The notes below the pieces were generated by a model. The model was not told the origin of the DNA, did no database searches, and worked only from the letters and a program-made list of their open reading frames with translations. A DNA stretch of 64,000 nucleotides from NCBI GenBank assembly GCA_016748015.1, contig JAAOMT010000441.1, positions 1 to 64,000 of the forward strand, in the 5' to 3' direction. The position numbers were made by a program, and so were the translations under genes. How positions within the stretch are numbered: position 1 is the first letter of the stretch; every line of letters starts with the position of its first letter. Of the stretch, positions 59,761-64,000 are shown one piece after another. The DNA is from Geosiphon pyriformis. Its lineage: Eukaryota > Glomeromycota > Glomeromycetes > Archaeosporales > Geosiphonaceae.

Positions 59761-59765
59761 TCTGA

Positions 59766-60345
59766 TCATTTGTTAAAAGTACCACAGATTGTAGGTACTA
59801 TAGTATATTGTCCTTGGTATAAGATTTTAAGTTCTTGAGTTTCCCAGTTCAGGTTTGCATTGGTCTTGAGAAGCCAATCATTTCCGACTAGAGCTTGATA
59901 TTGGGGTGCATCCATAACAAGAATTTTAATTAGAATGGTAATTCCATCAATTGAAAAAGGGAAATCATCAATTTCTTCTAATCGAGTCTTTTTTATACTA
60001 TCAGCTGTGACAATAACTGTTTGAGCTGGTCTGTCTACATTTTGTTTGAGTTGTTGCATCAGCTGATAAGTGATGATACTTCCAGCTGATCCACTATCTA
60101 AGATTAAGTGAATGGGTTTTCCTTCTACTGTAGCTTCTGTGTACATAGCAGTAATTGCTTTCTGTTCATTGACTGCTGCATTACTAAGCAGAAATGGTAA
60201 TTCATTTGCTTTAAATTCAAATGAAAATATATCTGACAGATTAGCATTTTGGGCAATTTGAGCTGATGGAATGGTATGGTTGGAAGGGTTTGATCTTAGC
60301 ACTGCAACTTCATTTTCAGAAAGTGCAATTTGTTGAAAATCCGAT
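59766..60345 (-). pseudogene. Element C retropepsin-like aspartic protease
   Basis: The reading includes MYTEATVEGKPIHLILDSGS (active-site DSGS, about 60085-60150), AGSIITYQLMQQLKQNVDR, a flap region (IDDFPFSIDGITILIKILVM) and YQALVGNDWLLKTNANLNW, a typical C-terminal retropepsin segment. It ends at a stop at 59766, beyond which the same frame continues into the Cys-rich module. The protease cleaves the Gag-Pol polyprotein. Confidence 0.88.
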
Positions 60346-60479
60346 TTCTCTGATATTGTAAGATAACTGGGTTGAGTATAATAGTGATTGGGTCTTTGCT
60401 AACCCAAATTTCGAGGAACCAACTGGTTATTTAAATTGATTCTATTGTGGTTATTCTGCAATTGATTTTGGGATGTAAA

Positions 60480-62198
60480 TTGGTTATATTAAACCAATCT
60501 TCTTGCTGGTATTTGATATTGTTGAATGGGTGGTGTCTGATATGGCTGAATTGGTAAAGGTTGCTAATATTGTTGCTGTATTGGTTGTGGAGCTGGTGGA
60601 TAGTAACTGTTTTAATTTTGTGGTCTTGGTAAATAATAGGTTGGTAGTGGAGATTGGTAATAGAATTGTTGTGGTAAAAAGTAATGTTGATTACTTCTGT
60701 TTTGTTGGTCTCTTTGCAGTTTTCTGCAATCTTGTTTCCAGTGTCCTAGAATTCCACAATAATGACAATTTTGAGGTTGGTTGTTGAAGGGTGATCCAAA
60801 ACTGTTTTGGTTGTATCATTGTAGTGGTTGATATCTTTGTGATTGTTGCTGCTGTTGTTGTTGGTTTGTAAAATAGCTTTCAACTTTCTTTGTGAGTTGG
60901 TCTATCTTTTTTTCAGCTGCTAAGCTGGTTTCTCCAATTGCAAGATTTACAAGCTTGGTGTGATTTGCTTCTTCCATTGCCATTTTATTGCTTTTTGCAT
61001 ATCTAATAGCAATTGCTAAGTCTGCTGGAGCATGTGGACAGACTTTTTTAATCAGTTTGTCTTTTAACCCTGCTATAAACTGATCCAGAATTTGAGCATT
61101 AGAATAGTAATCATTGGTTTCTAATTGTTGGATTCGTCTAAAAAGTTTGTTAAATCTTCCAAGATAGGTCATAACAGATTCAGATGTTTCTTGTTTGATA
61201 TTGTAAAAGCGGTTTCTGAGAGTGATAGAGGTATTGTTGTCAGTAAATTGTTGTAGAAAAGCATCTTTGAATGCTTGCCAGTTTTCAAATGGTTCTTCTA
61301 AGTTTTCAAACCATTCTCTTGCTGTTCCTTGGAGAAAGTAGAGAATTGCTTTGAGCATTCTTGCTGCAATCCAACTATGTGCATTTCTTGCTTTTTGAAT
61401 CTTGTCAAGTCATTCTTGAGGACTGGTATCATTGTCTTCACCAGTGAATTCTGGGATTTTTGCAATGTAAGCAGTTGTCATTTCTTTTTTGTTTTCTGTA
61501 ATTTCTTCTGGTTCTGATTCAGTTTCTTCACTTTCCAAGCTTTCTGAGTGATTACTTTCGTTTTCCTGTAAGTAATCAATGATATTGGCACTTGTTGATA
61601 TTTGTTTCTGTTGTTGAGTAGGATTTCTAGGTGACTGAAAATCTTCTGGTCTGGAAAAATGGCTAAGTGGTAAACTTGGTGTTTGTGGTTGAACAAGTGA
61701 AATTAGAAATGGTGTAATAGAAAGTGGTAATTTGACACTGGTTCCTTGTTCAGGTGTTTGCAAATGTTTGGCAGTTGTCTTTTGTAATATTGGAATGTTT
61801 GGAGTGGTTCTGGAGTATTGCTTCAATCTTTGTTTGTCTTTGTTGCTTGTTTCTGTTTCTGATTCAAAGTCAAAAAAGTATTTAGACTGTACTGGATATT
61901 TTTCTTTACAATACTCAATAATATTAAAATTAAGTTCTTGGAAGTAGGTAGCAAGTGTTTCACTGTTCAGGTCTTCTGTTCCTAATTGTGAATAGTGCAC
62001 TAAATTATTGTAGAGGTTGCTTTTAACTTCTGAAATATTGTAGTTTCCAAAAAGATAATTGTTGATGTGGTTTTCAATGTATTGGTATACTGATTTCTTT
62101 ACAACTTCAATTCCGTTTGGAATGTTGAATCTTTGTTTGCAGTGAGTGTAAATTGACTGGTAATACTCTAGAGTTGCTGTGTCTGGTGTGGTCGCCAC
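60480..62198 (-). pseudogene. Element C gag, broken by three or more stops
   Basis: ATG at 62198 opens MATTPDTATLEYYQSIYTHC. A disordered Pro/Ser/Glu-rich part follows, then the retrotransposon gag domain with LKAILYFLQGTAREWFENLE and AFKDAFLQQFTDN (61358-61100), a Gln run (60845-60865), and a CCHC zinc knuckle CHYCGILGHWKQDC (60727-60770). A Pro/Gln/Tyr-rich tail leads into the protease. The first stop (61410) sits where TGG is expected (W to TGA). The second (60816) follows RYQPLQ. Gag would assemble the particle and bind RNA. Confidence 0.88.
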
Positions 62199-62225
62199 TT
62201 TGAATTTGTTGTTGCTGTGTTATTT

Positions 62226-62243
62226 CCGTGAGAGAGCACCAAA
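62226..62243 (-). promoter_or_regulatory. Primer-binding site of element C
   Basis: Directly inside the 5' LTR the minus strand reads TTTGGTGCTCTCTCACGG. TGGTGCTCTC would pair with a tRNA 3' end GAGAGCACCA. The decayed equivalent in A is TTTGGTACTTTCTGTGAGG (48261-48278). The tRNA species is not identified. Confidence 0.6.
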
Positions 62244-63248
62244 TGTTACCAGAGGTTTTTGGTCTCTTTTTTTGAATGTTATAACTGTCTGTTGGTTGCA
62301 AATTCATGTTTTCTAGAAGTAGTTGAACTTCCAATAACTGAATTTATCTTCAAATTATCTTCTATAATTTGAACTGCTGGGCTTATAAGTAGAATGGCCA
62401 ATTCCTTGTCAGTTACTTTATGTAGTTACATTGTAGTAAACGTCAACTCTTTCCCAGGAATTGCTCATCTGAAAGCTCACTAAAAATGTGTAGTTACTTT
62501 GCTGTGAAAGTCAACTCTTCTACAGGAATCTCGTCTGTAGGCTACCCTAATGATTGTAATAAGAAAATAAAAGAAAAATAAAAGAAATATAAAAGAAATA
62601 TAAAAGAAATAGAATTCTGTCAAGGGAAACGTTTTCTATCCAGGCCTGGAGTCACCAACAGTTTACTGAAATTGGTAGCTAATCAATTTCAAAACATTAG
62701 TTGGGTTTTTGGAGATTTTTCAAGTGCAATATTTAAAGAAATTGGTTTTTCAAATTATTTGATATTTTATTTCTTTTTGTGTGTATAGGAATGGTTCTAA
62801 GTAATAAATCTAAAGTAAGATACATTTTCTTGAAGAGAAAAGCTTTTCTTTTATACAACTTGTTGTAGTACTAGTCTATGAACTTGCATTTTTTCTTTTT
62901 GCTCAAATTTCGGTAAACTAAAGATATATTTTGATGAACTACAAGTTATTTCGCTGAACTATTGATTAATTTGGGTGAACTATTCATAATTTCGGCAAAT
63001 TTCTTATAAATTTCAGCAAATTTCTGTAAATTTTGGCAAATTTTAGAATGTTACAAAGTTCAGGGTATTGTGTAATTTGATCATCCTACTTTTTGTTATA
63101 CTAATTAGATTCTTTTAATTGAATCATGATATGTAATAATTGATTAAATAATAAATAATAATTTGAAATGATATTAATATACTAATTAATTATAGGAATT
63201 ATAAGGGTAATTTCATGCTAATTAATAGCTAAAATTTTACTGGTAACA
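62244..63248 (-). repeat. 5' LTR of element C (1005 bp)
   Basis: It matches 53268-54280 with a few percent difference. Ends are TGTTACC and GGTAACA. It is followed by the right copy of the CCAT target duplication (63249-63252). Confidence 0.93.
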
Positions 63249-63252
63249 CCAT

Positions 63253-63696
63253 GTTCATCTGTTCCAATTGTTCTGGTTGGAGCAGATAACATTTACTTCA
63301 TTTATAGATGATTTGTGATGTAATGTCCACATATCTACAAAGCTATAAAAAATCTGGAATGTGATTTGGTGATTGATCCTCAACTTTAGTGGTCAAATAT
63401 CTAATAATAGTTCTCTTTGGTATTTTAATAACACTTTCAGTTGTGTTGTAGATAGAAATTTTGATGTTTTTGGGGCTTTTGACTGATATGTAGAGATTAA
63501 TGAGTCCAATCTCTTTTGATTCGCAAATGGTGGCTTTTGCTTCAAACAACTAAGCCTGATTCTTTACTTTTCTTTTTATAGGTAACATATACTGGTTATA
63601 TGGTAAAATGAAAATTGATTGACGGGTTGAGATAATTTCTCTTTTGTCAATAACCTCTTTCTCTGCCATATTAACTGGTATGTCTATTCTACCCAT
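63253..63696 (-). pseudogene. Element B, continuation right of C (pre-RT linker)
   Basis: The minus strand reads VNMAEKEVIDKREIISTRQS, then a stop, then FEAKATICESKEIGLINLYI and IYNTTESVIKIPKRTIIRYL (63549-63343), homologous to A 43570-44060. It continues the B reading that was cut at 53267. It is bounded on the right by LTR D. Confidence 0.8.
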
Positions 63697-64000
63697 TGTT
63701 ACTCATAGAAATATAGGAAATATATTAGCATAATTATTAGCCAATCAGAAGTAGGCATAGTAAATATGGAATTCCAGAATTCCCCAATGAGGAATTGCAG
63801 AATTTCAAAATTCCAGAATTCCTCTCAAAAGAATCGCAGGATTCCAAGAATTCCAGGATTTCTGTCATGAAGAATCGAGAAATTGAGGAATCTCAATTAT
63901 GTATATATAGCAGTAAGATTAGAAGCTGAAAAGACAGACCTCTTAGTTTAGATTTAATAAAAACAACTCTCCAAATCACAAGCATCTAATAAATAACTAT
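63697..64000 (+). repeat. LTR D, A/B-family LTR in opposite orientation, cut by the window edge
   Basis: It starts TGTTACTCATAG, like the outer ends of LTR A and LTR B read on the minus strand, and shares GCCAATCAGAAGTAGGCATA with A. A palindromic GGAATTCCAGAATTCC-type repeat block (63768-63895) is followed by a TATA-like run (63897-63908) and A-rich leader sequence. It lies after CCCAT within element B. Only the first ~300 bp are in the window, so full element versus solo LTR cannot be decided. Confidence 0.75.

Larger units (their letters stand above)
53268..63248 (-). mobile_element. Ty3/gypsy retrotransposon C, complete insertion with dUTPase
   Basis: A 9981-bp insertion runs from TGTTACC (53268) to GGTAACA (63248). 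It is flanked by a 4-bp target duplication, CCAT (53264-53267 and 63249-63252). LTRs lie at 53268-54280 and 62244-63248, a primer-binding site at 62226-62243 and a polypurine tract at 54281-54295. The internal minus-strand order is gag, protease, Cys-rich module, dUTPase, linker, RT, RNase H, integrase and a third ORF. All blocks are long and recognisable, but stops separate them. The first ~190 bp of the two LTRs show nine differences, all transitions, so the insertion is not very recent. Confidence 0.93.
48892..63696 (-). mobile_element. Ty3/gypsy retrotransposon B, interrupted by C and D
   Basis: The 3' LTR (48892-49775), third ORF, integrase, RNase H and RT (to 53267) are followed by element C (53268-63248). 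B resumes at 63253-63696 with the linker that precedes RT, then is interrupted again by LTR D. The two B parts join exactly as in the uninterrupted copy A (43570-43620). B's gag, protease, dUTPase and 5' LTR, if present, lie beyond the window. Confidence 0.85.

Overview
This window looks like nuclear DNA of an arbuscular mycorrhizal fungus of the Rhizophagus type (Glomeromycotina). The evidence is extreme AT richness with many short tandem repeats, short spliceosomal introns (76-108 bp), a decayed gene of the Sel1-repeat/zinc-ribbon/kinase kind that is massively expanded in these fungi, and LINE and Ty3/gypsy retrotransposons whose protein segments resemble the Rhizophagus families. The genus call is an inference from family resemblance. 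A run of 20 Ns marks an assembly gap.

Left part (1-20150). It is mostly AT-rich, microsatellite-studded intergenic DNA with one good host gene, a multi-exon coiled-coil FYVE zinc-finger protein on the plus strand (about 10445-12824). It also holds a degenerate coding patch (1533-2640, minus) and an isolated exon-like piece (14769-14837). The whole block is bracketed by a ~750-bp inverted repeat (1-750 versus 18327-19085). Each arm carries the end of a Tc1/mariner element; the right-hand element is complete (18869-20150) but has a dead transposase.

Middle (20151-32744). A large minus-strand pseudogene (about 20855-25551) reads N-terminal helical region, ~26 Sel1-like repeats, Cys-rich zinc ribbon, protein kinase domain. 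Stops and frameshifts break it throughout. It is followed by gene-poor AT-rich DNA, the assembly gap with an uncollapsed 348-bp overlap, and a small broken ORF (28234-28422).

Right part (32745-64000). This is a continuous retrotransposon nest. First comes a full-length but heavily decayed LINE (32745-39115, minus). Next is gypsy element A (39137-~48891, minus). Related element B begins inside A's 5' LTR (48892 onward, minus). Element C (53268-63248, minus) sits inside B as a complete insertion with 1-kb LTRs, TG...CA ends and a CCAT target duplication. A fourth LTR, D (63697 to the window end), points the other way and also interrupts B.

The gypsy elements have an unusual layout: gag with a CCHC knuckle, aspartic protease, a Cys-rich module, a dUTPase domain, reverse transcriptase, RNase H, integrase, and a third ORF between integrase and the 3' LTR. 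The dUTPase is best preserved in C, where all five motif regions can be located. The Cys-rich module is visible in A and C, and the third ORF in A, B and C. Most stops and several lost catalytic residues look like C-to-T or G-to-A transitions, including Asp-to-Asn changes in the polymerase active sites of the LINE, A and C. This suggests a common mutational process.
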